41,356 nt of DNA, taken from a virus. The position numbers were made by a program, and so were the translations under genes. The notes below the pieces were generated by a model that was not told the DNA's origin, did not search any database, and was given only the letters and a program-made list of their open reading frames with translations. Positions 7,134 to 15,084 of the stretch are shown in pieces. How positions within the stretch are numbered: the stretch's first letter is position 1; each line of letters starts with the position of its first letter. The stretch is taken from positions 1 to 41,356 of the IMG/VR virus record IMGVR_UViG_3300044960_000727. The stretch is one strand, 5' to 3'.

Positions 7134-7463
7134 GTGGAGAGAAAATCACGAGAAAGACAAGCGAGTCCAAGAGTGGCGCGGGTGTTGCCTAAGATGCGCG
7201 AGATGCGCGCCGCTGGCCGGACCTATCGAGAAATAGCGAAAGTCTGTAAAGTTTCGTATCAGACTGTGATGGATTATCTCTCGGTGGCAGGCGTAGATGC
7301 TCGGCGAAAGAAGAAGAGGACTGCGGATGAAAGCGTGCGGTCCGCGAAGCCAGTCTTTTCCGGGCCCGAGAAACGGAATTTTATCATTGTGGCCGTTTCC
7401 GCCGAGAATGGCGCGCAAGCGCTGATCGAAGCGGCGTTATCTTTGATGGGAGGCGAGCGATGA
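7134..7463 (+). CDS. Helix-turn-helix protein
   Basis: A 109-residue protein beginning at GTG with GAGGT upstream. Residues about 20-53 (MREMRAAGRTYREIAKVCKVSYQTVMDYLSVAG) form a clear resolvase/transposase-type helix-turn-helix, here without any recombinase domain. A basic linker (RRKKKR) and a short mixed C-terminal domain follow. It is probably a transcription regulator of the late genes, co-transcribed with the ribbon-helix-helix gene. The DNA target is unknown. Confidence 0.75.
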   Translation: MERKSRERQASPRVARVLPKMREMRAAGRTYREIAKVCKVSYQTVMDYLSVAGVDARRKKKRTADESVRSAKPVFSGPEKRNFIIVAVSAENGAQALIEAALSLMGGER

Positions 7464-7750
7464 ACTGCGAGGAGGCAATTGAAGAGATGGCCACGGAATT
7501 AACCGAGGCCGTGATGCGGTCTGAATCGGTGGTAAAAGCTATTTATACTATTTTGCAGCGTGAGCGACCGAGTCCGGCCAGTATCATTTTTTCCGCGTGT
7601 ATCTTGGATGAATTCCTGGATAAGCATATTCCTGAGTGGTCCGACACCAAGCATTTAGTTATTAGCGCTTGGAAGCATGTTCAACAGAGCGGCGCTATTC
7701 TGGATTTTACGAATTGTTGTGTTGAAGGTAGTAAGAATGACGTTCACTAG
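7460..7750 (+). CDS. Hypothetical protein
   Basis: A 96-residue acidic, mostly helical protein overlapping the upstream HTH gene by ATGA, with GGGAGG as ribosome binding site; translation is probably coupled. Four cysteines are present but no zinc-ribbon pattern is clear. I do not recognise the family. A partner of the neighbouring HTH protein is possible but not shown. Confidence 0.6.
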   Translation: MNCEEAIEEMATELTEAVMRSESVVKAIYTILQRERPSPASIIFSACILDEFLDKHIPEWSDTKHLVISAWKHVQQSGAILDFTNCCVEGSKNDVH

Positions 7751-7807
7751 TTTCTGGTGGGTGACTGCCAAAAATTAGAATGATCCCAGGTTTATAGAGG
7801 AGGATTG

Positions 7808-8032
7808 ATGCAAGAGCTTATCAAGCCCGGGGACTTCGTTGAGCGCGTGGCCACCGATCAGGAAATACCAGAATTGACCTATGCGTCGGCGGCACGTCTT
7901 GCTAATCGGCGCATTCAGCCATTGATGGTGGCGCTTGATGCTCTTGAGGCGGCGTTGACGTCGGGTTCGGGAGATCGTGAATTACAGGAGCGGGTAGTTG
8001 AAGTGCTTGCTGTGCGTCGTAGTCTGTTGTAA
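7808..8032 (+). CDS. Small hypothetical protein before terminase
   Basis: A 74-residue protein starting at ATG with AGGAGG 4 nt upstream, which rules against the in-frame TTG three bases earlier. The C-terminal half is helical and Ala/Leu-rich (LMVALDALEAALTSG). No family is recognised. It is followed by a 129-bp gap with an inverted repeat and a promoter-like -10 before the terminase genes. Confidence 0.6.
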   Translation: MQELIKPGDFVERVATDQEIPELTYASAARLANRRIQPLMVALDALEAALTSGSGDRELQERVVEVLAVRRSLL

Positions 8033-8100
8033 AATCGGCGCGCATCCAGAGCATCGCTAGTTTCTTTCGCGATTTCTGGGGGTTGAGCTGCTGAATCTTC

Positions 8101-8134
8101 TGTGGGGAGTCTGCTTCAAAGCGGGTTCCCCACA
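8101..8134. other. Inverted repeat upstream of terS (operator, terminator or packaging-site candidate)
   Basis: TGTGGGGA (8101-8108) and TCCCCACA (8127-8134) are exact 8-bp arms around an 18-nt loop. They end 12 bp before a promoter-like -10. Small terminase subunits often recognise DNA near their own gene, so a packaging signal is possible, as are an operator and a terminator without a T-run. Confidence 0.55.
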
Positions 8135-8142
8135 GTCGTATG

Positions 8143-8151
8143 TGGTATACT
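8143..8151 (+). promoter_or_regulatory. Extended -10 promoter for terminase and structural genes
   Basis: TGG followed by TATACT (8146-8151) matches the extended -10 form. The likely start point, about 8158, falls only a few bases before the terS ATG at 8162, so the mRNA could be almost leaderless. No ribosome binding site is visible before that ATG. Confidence 0.5.
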
Positions 8152-8161
8152 AAAAACAGAT

Positions 8162-8704
8162 ATGTCTTCCAAAGCTGAGTCAAAACTTCGTCGCGCGCTC
8201 TTTGTTCAAGAGTACATCAAAGATCGCAACGGTACGCGAGCCGTGAAAGCGGCGGGTTATAAATGCAAGACGGATGCTGCAGCAGCCGTTCAGGCATCAA
8301 TGCTTCTTAGAGACTCTAAGATTGCTGCGGCGATCGATGCGGCAATTGAAAAGCGCGCTGCAGCTGTAGCTTGGGAAGCTGTCGACGTACTCCGGCGGCT
8401 CATCGAACTCGCCGATGTCGATATTTCCAAAGCTTTCGATGAAAATGGGCAATTGTTGCCGCTGCATCAGATGCCGGTATCGTTGCGTCGAGCCATCGCT
8501 GCCGTCGAGACACAACAAGTAGGCCGAGATAATTCGGTGACCGTTAAAAAGATCAGATTCTGGGATAAGACGAAAGCGTTGGAGCTTATTGGTCGCCATC
8601 TCAAGATGTTCACCGATAAAGTCGAAGCGACGGGCCCCAATGGTGAGCCACTCCAGGCACCGCAAGTCGTTGTAGTTCTTCCCCCAAAGAATTCGAGCGG
8701 ATAA
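8162..8704 (+). CDS. terS: Terminase small subunit
   Basis: A 180-residue protein from ATG 8162. The N-terminal region (RALFVQEYIKDRNGTRAVKAAGYKCKT, then ASMLLRDSKIAAAIDAAI) is the HTH-containing core of the terminase_2/P27-like small subunit family that recognises phage DNA and stimulates the large subunit. Helices follow at 60-110 and a basic C-terminal part. A longer frame begins at GTG 8102, but its codons span the inverted repeat and promoter. It lies two genes before terL, the usual order. Confidence 0.85.
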   Translation: MSSKAESKLRRALFVQEYIKDRNGTRAVKAAGYKCKTDAAAAVQASMLLRDSKIAAAIDAAIEKRAAAVAWEAVDVLRRLIELADVDISKAFDENGQLLPLHQMPVSLRRAIAAVETQQVGRDNSVTVKKIRFWDKTKALELIGRHLKMFTDKVEATGPNGEPLQAPQVVVVLPPKNSSG

Positions 8705-8741
8705 ACTTTCAATATCCAGTACAGTTTGGGGGCCGGAGGCG

Positions 8742-8960
8742 ATGAAAATTAGGCAGTGGACTATTAAGAAATTGGTGGACGAACTTGTTTGTACAGCCAA
8801 TCGATATGAAGCGTGGGATGTACCAGTCGATTTATTCGTTGGAGTGAAAGTTCCGGAGCAGACGGTAGAATTGCGAGTGCAAGCAGCGCTCCAGAATATA
8901 GTTTGGGATTCGAAGCTAAGACGGGTTGTGCTCGTCAATGAAGATTTCGACGCTTCATGA
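8742..8960 (+). CDS. Small hypothetical protein between terminase subunits
   Basis: A 72-residue protein with GGAGG before its ATG and an ATGA overlap with terL. It has an N-terminal helix (WTIKKLVDELVCTANRYE) and a beta-rich C-terminus (AALQNIVWDSKLRRVVLVNED). The family is not recognised. Placement between terS and terL suggests a packaging or regulatory accessory, without direct evidence. Confidence 0.65.
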   Translation: MKIRQWTIKKLVDELVCTANRYEAWDVPVDLFVGVKVPEQTVELRVQAALQNIVWDSKLRRVVLVNEDFDAS

Positions 8961-10312
8961 AGACGATTCGTCCTCAAGACGGACCACAAACTGCGTTCCT
9001 ACAATCTTCTGCTGATATCGCATTCTATGGTGGAGCAGCGGGCGGAGGGAAATCTTTTGCGTTGTTGCTTGATCCGCTATATCACTGGAATAATCCACGC
9101 TTTCAAGCAGTAATTTTTCGTCGTAACACTACACAAATTCGTAATCCTGGTGGTCTTTGGGATGAGTCTGTAGAGCTGTATGCGCCGCTAGGTGCAAAAC
9201 CGCGTGAAGCTTCGCTCGAATGGCAGTTTCATCGTGGCATGCATATGAAGCTCGCGCATCTCGAACACGAAAAGACCGTATTAGAATGGCAAGGTTCACA
9301 GCTTTCTTGGTTGGGTTTCGACGAGCTTACGCATTTTACTGCTAAGCAGTTTTGGTATATGCTCTCTCGGTTGCGTTCTATGGCTGGAGTTCCAGGCCGG
9401 GTACGCGCGACGATGAACCCCGACGTCGACCATTGGGTGCGTCGTTTTATCGATTGGTGGATTGGCCCAGATGGCTATCCGATACTTGAGCGTTCCGGCG
9501 TCCTGCGCTGGTTTGTTCGCATCAACGACGAAATCATTTGGGGAGACTCGCGCGAAGAACTCGTAGCGAAGTATGGCGAGGAATCGTTACCTAAATCATT
9601 TACGTTTATTCCGGCGAAACTTCAGGATAACCGTATCTTGATGGAAAAAGACCCAACATACGCTGCGAATTTACGTGCATTACCGCGCATCGACCGGTTG
9701 CGGCTTGAAGGCGGGAATTGGAATGTGCGTGCTGAAGCGGGCATGTACTTTCGCCGTGAATGGTTTGGAGTGCTCGACGCAATTCCCGCCGGTTGGATTC
9801 GTGCGGTTCGCTATTGGGATCGTGCGGCGACTGAACCTTCGGAAGCTAATCCTGATCCGGATTACACGGTCGGTCTTAAGATGTACCAGTATCCAAATAA
9901 CACGTATTTGATAGTGGATATCCGGCGTGGTCAGTTATCCTCACTCAAGGTAGAGTCGTTAATTCGAAATACCGCGTCCGCCGATGGTCCTGAAGTCGAG
10001 CAGGTTGGTGAGCAGGAACCTGGAGCTGGTGGGAAAGCGGACGCCGATAACTTTATTCGGTTGCTCTCGGGTTACGTCGTTGATGTTGAGCGCTCGACTA
10101 CCGCAAAAGACGTTCGAGCCAAGCCAGTTTCAGCGCAGTGTGAAGCCGGTAATGTCTCGGTACTTCGCGCACCATGGAATGAAGCATTTTTTGCCGAGGT
10201 TGAAAACTTCACTGGCCGAGACTCTGGCGGGCATGATGATCAGGTAGATTGCCTTGCCGGAGCTTTTAACCGGTTGGCCAGTGCACAGCGCTCGATTCTT
10301 GACGCATTTTAA
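8957..10312 (+). CDS. terL: Terminase large subunit
   Basis: A 451-residue packaging motor. The ATPase domain has GGAAGGGKS Walker A at residues 25-33 and LSWLGFDEL Walker B at about 117-124 with Asp122-Glu123. The RNase H-like nuclease follows: YWDRAATEP, a DPDYTVG strand, and GGHDDQVDCLAGAF near the C-terminus. It pumps DNA into the prohead through the portal and cuts the concatemer. Length and motif order are normal for the family. ATGA overlap with the upstream small gene. Confidence 0.96.
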   Translation: MKTIRPQDGPQTAFLQSSADIAFYGGAAGGGKSFALLLDPLYHWNNPRFQAVIFRRNTTQIRNPGGLWDESVELYAPLGAKPREASLEWQFHRGMHMKLAHLEHEKTVLEWQGSQLSWLGFDELTHFTAKQFWYMLSRLRSMAGVPGRVRATMNPDVDHWVRRFIDWWIGPDGYPILERSGVLRWFVRINDEIIWGDSREELVAKYGEESLPKSFTFIPAKLQDNRILMEKDPTYAANLRALPRIDRLRLEGGNWNVRAEAGMYFRREWFGVLDAIPAGWIRAVRYWDRAATEPSEANPDPDYTVGLKMYQYPNNTYLIVDIRRGQLSSLKVESLIRNTASADGPEVEQVGEQEPGAGGKADADNFIRLLSGYVVDVERSTTAKDVRAKPVSAQCEAGNVSVLRAPWNEAFFAEVENFTGRDSGGHDDQVDCLAGAFNRLASAQRSILDAF

Positions 10313-10332
10313 TGATAGAATGAAAGCCTGTT

Positions 10333-11802
10333 ATGGTTAAAAAACCGAAGTCTTCAAATTCAAAATCTGCGAGTGCGAAGCCGGTTATTGCAAATTCCGG
10401 CAGTTTACAAGAAGCGTTGTTCGGTAGTAGCTGGCCGTTTCCTAGTGAACAGATAAGCCAGACCGACACGATGTTCAAAAATTTGCGTGGTTACCTTATC
10501 TCAAATATGAGGCAACTGCTCTCGCAGGTTTATTGCGAGTATGGCATCGTCCGTACGGTGATCGATGTGCCAGTCGACGATGCGTTTCGTGGTGGCGTGA
10601 TTATAAAATCTAAGCAGCTATCTGAGGATCAGGTTCGGATGTTGTCGGCGGAGATGGACCGCGAAGGCGACATCTTGGTTTATGCGCAGTCGCAGAAGTG
10701 GAAGAGACTTTTTGGTGGTAGTGGTACATTGATCCTCACCGATCAAGATCCGAAGACTCCGCTTGATCTCAAAGCTATTCGAAGGGATTCGCCGCTTGAA
10801 TTTCGTGATGTTGACATGTGGGAGCTGTACTACACGCAATATCTCGGTGCGGACCACTCAGTGCAAATTGTGCCACGTGAGCAGGCGTTGAATGAGCAGG
10901 AGTTCTACGATTACTATGGTCAAAAGGTGCACTTTTCACGAGTGCTCAAACATGTAGGTATCAAACCGCCGTCGTTCATTCGGCCTCGTCTGCGTGGTTG
11001 GGGTTTGTCTGAGCTTGAAGTAATGGTGCGTTCTATTAATCAGTATTTAAAGTCCACTGATCTCGTCTTCGAAGTGCTCGACGAGTTCAAAGTCGATGTG
11101 TTCAAGATTTTTGGTCTTGCAAACACGCTAGCTCAGAAGGATGGACTGCGTAAGGTCTACGAGCGAGTACGCGTCGCAAACTCAGAGAAGAACTATCGTA
11201 AAGCGCTCACCATGGATTCCCAAGACGATTGGGACCATAAAGAACTATCATTCGCAGGAGTCGCGGAGACTATGTCGGGCATCCGAATGCAATTGGCATC
11301 CGATGTTCGTATGCCACTTACTAAGTTATTTGGTATTTCCGCCACTGGTTTCAATTCGGGCGAAGACGACATCGAGAATTACAACTCGATGGTCGAGTCT
11401 ACTATTCGCCATCCAGCTAAATACGACGTGCGGCATCTTGCTGAGATCCGTTGCCAACGGCTTTTTCAGATGATCCCTGATGACTTGGATATCAGCTTCC
11501 GACCGCTGCGTGTGCTCGGTGCCGAACAAGAAGAGAATGTCAAAACGCAGAAGTTCAATCGGGTTATTGGTGCACGGCAGGCTAGCGAGATCACTCCAGA
11601 AGAATTCCGTGATGCGGTCAACGCCGACCAGCTGTTGCCTATCCAATTGAAAACCGATGCGGAAATTTTCGATGAAGTCGGTATGAATAAAGATGAAGAT
11701 AACGAAAGCATAGAGACGCTACCAGACGGCGGTGAATCTACATCAAAGATTCAAGCCCGAGAAGCGAAAGATGCAAAAGAGGCGAAGGAGGCCAAAACGT
11801 GA
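10333..11802 (+). CDS. Portal protein (DUF1073 family)
   Basis: A 489-residue protein matching the DUF1073 portal family: YGIVRTVIDVPVDDAFRGG near residues 60-80, RLRGWGLSELEVM, and MPLTKLFGISATGFNSGEDDIENY in the C-terminal half. It forms the dodecameric ring at the capsid vertex for DNA entry and tail attachment. The last 20 residues are a charged Ala/Lys/Glu repeat (AREAKDAKEAKEAKT) that probably protrudes. It follows terL directly and ends in a GTGA overlap with the next small gene. Confidence 0.92.
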   Translation: MVKKPKSSNSKSASAKPVIANSGSLQEALFGSSWPFPSEQISQTDTMFKNLRGYLISNMRQLLSQVYCEYGIVRTVIDVPVDDAFRGGVIIKSKQLSEDQVRMLSAEMDREGDILVYAQSQKWKRLFGGSGTLILTDQDPKTPLDLKAIRRDSPLEFRDVDMWELYYTQYLGADHSVQIVPREQALNEQEFYDYYGQKVHFSRVLKHVGIKPPSFIRPRLRGWGLSELEVMVRSINQYLKSTDLVFEVLDEFKVDVFKIFGLANTLAQKDGLRKVYERVRVANSEKNYRKALTMDSQDDWDHKELSFAGVAETMSGIRMQLASDVRMPLTKLFGISATGFNSGEDDIENYNSMVESTIRHPAKYDVRHLAEIRCQRLFQMIPDDLDISFRPLRVLGAEQEENVKTQKFNRVIGARQASEITPEEFRDAVNADQLLPIQLKTDAEIFDEVGMNKDEDNESIETLPDGGESTSKIQAREAKDAKEAKEAKT

Positions 11803-12104
11803 TTACATGGCAACCCGGGATGAAGCTCGCTGAACTCGAACGTGATGTGGTGAACTTAGCATATCGATTCTATCAAGGATACGAAGCCACGGCGCAATCT
11901 CTCGGCATTTCGGTTGAAGATTTGAAAAAGAAACTCGAAATTTCGTCGGCTGAAAACACCGCAGGATTGTACCCATCAACTGCAGAAAATACCGCAGGCA
12001 TCGCGCCGCGTCCGTTAAAAGACGAAGGAACTGGGGAGATTAAGTCGATTACATCATCGAGTCCAAAGCCTAATAAACCTAAACCTAAACCGAAAGGAAA
12101 ATAG
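11799..12104 (+). CDS. Small protein with Fis-like HTH and Pro/Lys tail
   Basis: A 101-residue protein starting at GTG overlapping the portal stop. Residues 8-47 (KLAELERDVVNLAYRFYQG, ATAQSLGISVEDLKKKLE) resemble the Fis/NtrC-type C-terminal helix-turn-helix. Two AENTAG repeats and a tail of alternating Lys-Pro (KPNKPKPKPKGK) follow. It could be a DNA-binding minor head protein or a regulator. A head-gene location is unusual for a transcription factor. Functional reading is tentative. Confidence 0.65.
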   Translation: MITWQPGMKLAELERDVVNLAYRFYQGYEATAQSLGISVEDLKKKLEISSAENTAGLYPSTAENTAGIAPRPLKDEGTGEIKSITSSSPKPNKPKPKPKGK

Positions 12105-12109
12105 AAAGC

Positions 12110-12361
12110 ATGCTCCGGGTTGGTGAGCTTATTTTACTTCTCCAGCAGCTCCCACCAGAGACGCAAATATTCACCAATGGACTTGAAGGTGTTTATCCCA
12201 TTGAACTCGGCAATTTTTGTCCGTTCAAAGTGCTGGAGACTCCGTTTTGTATTCGCTTATACATAGACGACGGATTATCAAGTAGGGATAGTCAATTACT
12301 TAAACGTTGGGAGCCGCTCGACGAGTGGATCATTCGATGGCGCAAAAAGAACTTCCCGTAG
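12110..12361 (+). CDS. Small hypothetical protein in head operon
   Basis: An 83-residue protein starting at ATG with AAAGGAAA upstream. It begins VGELILLLQQLPPETQIFTNG, a pattern seen in small phage proteins of unknown role, and ends in a Trp- and Arg-rich segment (WEPLDEWIIRWRKKNF). Its last 25 bases overlap the head morphogenesis gene in another frame. Cytoplasmic by composition; function unknown. Confidence 0.65.
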   Translation: MLRVGELILLLQQLPPETQIFTNGLEGVYPIELGNFCPFKVLETPFCIRLYIDDGLSSRDSQLLKRWEPLDEWIIRWRKKNFP

Positions 12362-13326
12362 TTCGTGGGCATTCGGATGATTGGAAAGAACTCGAAGATG
12401 CACTTATCGAGTTATTTCGACAAGAGTTATACATTCCATTAATCCGGGCGTTGCGAGTATCCAAGCGCGAAATCATAACTAACGCCGCAGACGATTTGCT
12501 CGCTGCAATCCGTAAAGACCGGGTGCGTTACTATCGCGGTGCATTTCGTGGCAAGTTTTCGGCGGAGATTTCGCGAGAGCTGAAATCCTATGGTGCGCGT
12601 TGGGACCCGAGTTCATCCAGCTGGCGAATTGCGGCGTCGGACCTTCCACTTTCTATCCGGACTGCTATTCGAGTTTCGATGGCCCGCTTCGAGAAGACTG
12701 TTCAAAAGATAGATGAACGGCTTCGTGAATTGCTACCTGAAGACCTCGCCGAGAAGATACAGTTCGATAAAATTTTTGATCGCATAATTTTTAGAGCTGA
12801 TAAGCGAGTAAGAAAAACTCTGGAGAAAATAACCGTTCAGCCGGAAATTTCTCCGGTGACGCGCAAGCGGCTGGTAGAAGAGTACACTCAGAACATGAAG
12901 CTCTACATCCAGAATTTCACGAAAAAACAGATAGTCGAACTTCGCGAACGTGTTCAAAAGCGCGCAATTTCGGGTTCTCGCTATGAAGATTTAGTTAAGA
13001 CTGTGCAGAAATCCTATGGTGTCTCAAAGAGCAAAGCAAAGTTTCTAGCGCGCCAGGAAACTAACATCCTTCTTTCGAAACTCAAGACATCGTGTTATAC
13101 TGAAAATGGAGTCACACATTACAAGTGGCGCAGCGTAATCGGTTCCCCTAAGCATCCGGTTCGTCCGAGGCATAAAGAACTCAACGATCAGTCGCTTAGA
13201 GGAAAGCTGTTTCGATTTGATGATCCCCCAGTAATGGACGACGGCCAAAAGAAAAATCCCGGCGAAGACTACAATTGTCGCTGCGTGGCCGTTCCTGTGG
13301 TAAACTTCTCTAAAGGTAAAAAATGA
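12337..13326 (+). CDS. Head morphogenesis protein (SPP1 gp7 / Mu gpF family)
   Basis: A 329-residue minor head protein. The C-terminal part has the family signature: ARQETNILLSKLKTSCY, YKWRSVIGSPKHPVRPRHKELN, and GEDYNCRCVAVPV. The N-terminal half is helical and charged. Members bind the portal and are packaged in the capsid. ATG at 12337 is chosen over an in-frame start at 12307 because the ten extra residues have no ribosome binding site. It overlaps the upstream small gene. Confidence 0.9.
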   Translation: MAQKELPVVRGHSDDWKELEDALIELFRQELYIPLIRALRVSKREIITNAADDLLAAIRKDRVRYYRGAFRGKFSAEISRELKSYGARWDPSSSSWRIAASDLPLSIRTAIRVSMARFEKTVQKIDERLRELLPEDLAEKIQFDKIFDRIIFRADKRVRKTLEKITVQPEISPVTRKRLVEEYTQNMKLYIQNFTKKQIVELRERVQKRAISGSRYEDLVKTVQKSYGVSKSKAKFLARQETNILLSKLKTSCYTENGVTHYKWRSVIGSPKHPVRPRHKELNDQSLRGKLFRFDDPPVMDDGQKKNPGEDYNCRCVAVPVVNFSKGKK

Positions 13327-13409
13327 ACGGTACTGAGTTCGGACTTCCTTTTCGAGAAATGGATTGGGTTTTCTTTTGTGGTCTACACGTTGAAGATTGG
13401 TGCGTATAA
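13323..13409 (+). CDS. Possible 28-residue ORF coupled to the head morphogenesis gene
   Basis: ATG at 13323 overlaps the stop of the preceding gene (ATGA), with AAAGG upstream, and the frame runs 28 codons to TAA at 13407 (MNGTEFGLPFREMDWVFFCG and eight more). It is below common annotation limits. The only support is coupling geometry, so it may be a real microprotein or chance. A second tiny frame starts with an ATG near 13429 and ends overlapping the next gene. Confidence 0.35.
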   Translation: MNGTEFGLPFREMDWVFFCGLHVEDWCV

Positions 13410-13463
13410 AGAAGGATATTTATTGCGGATGGACAACGAAGCGCAGCGAATAGAGTATCTGCA

Positions 13464-14543
13464 ATGATTCAGAACGCACGTATTCTACCAAAACGCTATT
13501 TTGGACTCCACATGCTCCCGGGAGTCGCAGAGTATCGTGAACCTGGCGTAGAACCCTTCCGAATCTTTATCGGCGAAGAAACTATCAAAGCGATGGATAG
13601 GTCTTTCGAGGGTAAGCCGGTTTATGTGTACCATGTCGAGGACGTCAATCTCGAAAAGCTGCAGACTGAAGCCGATGGCTACGTGGTCCGTTCGTTCTTC
13701 AATAGCGTTGATGGTAAGCATTGGGTAGAGTTTCTCGTCGTCTCCGATCGCGGGCATGAGGCATTAGCCAAGGGTTGGAGGCTTTCAAACGCTTACATAC
13801 CGAAATCTTATGGTCCGGGTGGGTTCTGGAATGGCGTCGAATATCAAAAAGAAGTGACGTCTGGCGAGTACGAGCATCTCGCGATCGTTCCGAATCCACG
13901 TTATGATGAGTCTGTAGTTTTTACTCCTGAACAGTTCCGGGAGTATAACGAACGAAAAACAATCGAGCTTGAAAAGCTCACCAACTCTAAGGGGAAAACT
14001 GTGAAGTTTAAATGGTTCAGGAAGGAGAAAGTCGAGAACGCGGCAGACCTAGAATCGATGGTCGTGACGCTTCCTACGTCCAAGCGCGAACTCACTGTCG
14101 AACAATTGGTGAACGAGATGGACGCCGTCGATGCGATGGATGGCTTCGCTAATCTCGACCATAAAGTTCGAGTGGGCGAAGACGTGATGTCTATCAATGA
14201 ACTCTTGGCTCGGTTCAATGAGATGTGCGCCACGTTGAAGAAGAACAAAGAAGACGCCGAAGCTGAGGAGAAGAAAAAGGATAAGGCGGAAGAGGAAACG
14301 AAGAAAGAAAACGTCGAAGAAGAGAAAAAAGAAAGCTCCGAGGAAGCGAAGAAGGAGGGCTCCGAGAAAGAAGAAAAGAAGATGAACTCGGATGATCCTC
14401 GTCTCGACGATGGAAAGAAATTTTTCGATCAGCTGAAGAATGCACGCGAAGCCGCGCGCGGTGGCGAAGACGGTAGCGAAACTGTGGAGACGCCAGCGGC
14501 TCGTACACAGCGTGGCCGAGTTCGTTATGGTTCGGGCAAGTAA
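13464..14543 (+). CDS. DUF2213 head protein, probable prohead protease/scaffold
   Basis: A 359-residue protein. Residues about 1-150 match DUF2213 (FEGKPVYVYHVEDV, WRLSNAYIPKSYG, EYEHLAIVPNPRYDES), a family found in phage head operons and thought to include a maturation protease. The C-terminal half is a long acidic/lysine coiled segment (EEKKKDKAEEETKKE and similar) with scaffold-like composition, which suggests protease and scaffold parts in one polypeptide, as in some other phages. It precedes the decoration and major capsid genes. No catalytic Ser/His pair can be assigned from sequence alone. Confidence 0.8.
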   Translation: MIQNARILPKRYFGLHMLPGVAEYREPGVEPFRIFIGEETIKAMDRSFEGKPVYVYHVEDVNLEKLQTEADGYVVRSFFNSVDGKHWVEFLVVSDRGHEALAKGWRLSNAYIPKSYGPGGFWNGVEYQKEVTSGEYEHLAIVPNPRYDESVVFTPEQFREYNERKTIELEKLTNSKGKTVKFKWFRKEKVENAADLESMVVTLPTSKRELTVEQLVNEMDAVDAMDGFANLDHKVRVGEDVMSINELLARFNEMCATLKKNKEDAEAEEKKKDKAEEETKKENVEEEKKESSEEAKKEGSEKEEKKMNSDDPRLDDGKKFFDQLKNAREAARGGEDGSETVETPAARTQRGRVRYGSGK

Positions 14544-14576
14544 CTAAACACGCTTAAAACTTGAAGGAGATACCTG

Positions 14577-15044
14577 ATGACTCAGTTCATGAATCAGTTC
14601 GCCCAGACGCCGGAAAAAGGGCAACTGGATCAACATCCGCAACCGGCGTTGATTCCTTGCGCAGTCGATTCTTCGCAGTCGACACCACTAGTTCCTGGCC
14701 AAGCGGTGACCATCGTCGATTCGGCGGGTGGTGTTCCGAAGGTAATTGCGGCGGCAACGGACACTTCCGACGTCTGGGGTTTCGTTCCCTATGATGCGCG
14801 CAAAACGTCTTACGCTGCTGGTGATTACGTGGAAATCGCCGCATTCCGTGGTAACGTGCTTTACCTCGAAGCTTCGGCAGCCATCGCGCGCGGTGCTCAG
14901 GTGATGCTTGTCATCGCGGGCTCGAAGGTGGCGACTGCGGCAGGCGCCGGTAAGCGAGTGGTGGGACGAGCTCTCGACAAAGCCACGGCGAACGGTGATC
15001 TCATCCGAGTTTACGTGGATTTGCCGGGTACCACACTTCCCTAA
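14577..15044 (+). CDS. Capsid decoration/cement-like protein
   Basis: A 155-residue protein, Ala/Gly/Val-rich and probably all beta, located just before the major capsid gene, the usual place of a head decoration protein. It resembles the DUF2190-like structural cement pattern in AVDSSQSTPLVPGQAVTIVD and AAIARGAQVMLV. AAGGAG lies 8 nt before ATG. Expected to sit on the capsid surface as trimers. The assignment rests on position and composition more than on a firm motif. Confidence 0.75.
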   Translation: MTQFMNQFAQTPEKGQLDQHPQPALIPCAVDSSQSTPLVPGQAVTIVDSAGGVPKVIAAATDTSDVWGFVPYDARKTSYAAGDYVEIAAFRGNVLYLEASAAIARGAQVMLVIAGSKVATAAGAGKRVVGRALDKATANGDLIRVYVDLPGTTLP

Positions 15045-15061
15045 TTAGTGGCTGAAACTAC

Positions 15062-15084
15062 TTATTTTTAAGGAGCAAAATAGA
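15062..15084 (+). promoter_or_regulatory. Translation-start cassette of the major capsid gene
   Basis: TTATTTTTAAGGAGCAAAAT just before the capsid ATG is almost identical to the leader of the tail tube gene (19659-19679: CTATTTTTAAGGAGCATAAT). Both combine a U-rich enhancer-like stretch with a strong AAGGAG, as expected for the two most abundant virion proteins. Confidence 0.7.

Noticed and set aside
8102-8161. GTG start for terS at 8102
   Set aside because: The extra codons would span the inverted repeat and promoter, and no ribosome binding site precedes them; not fully excluded.
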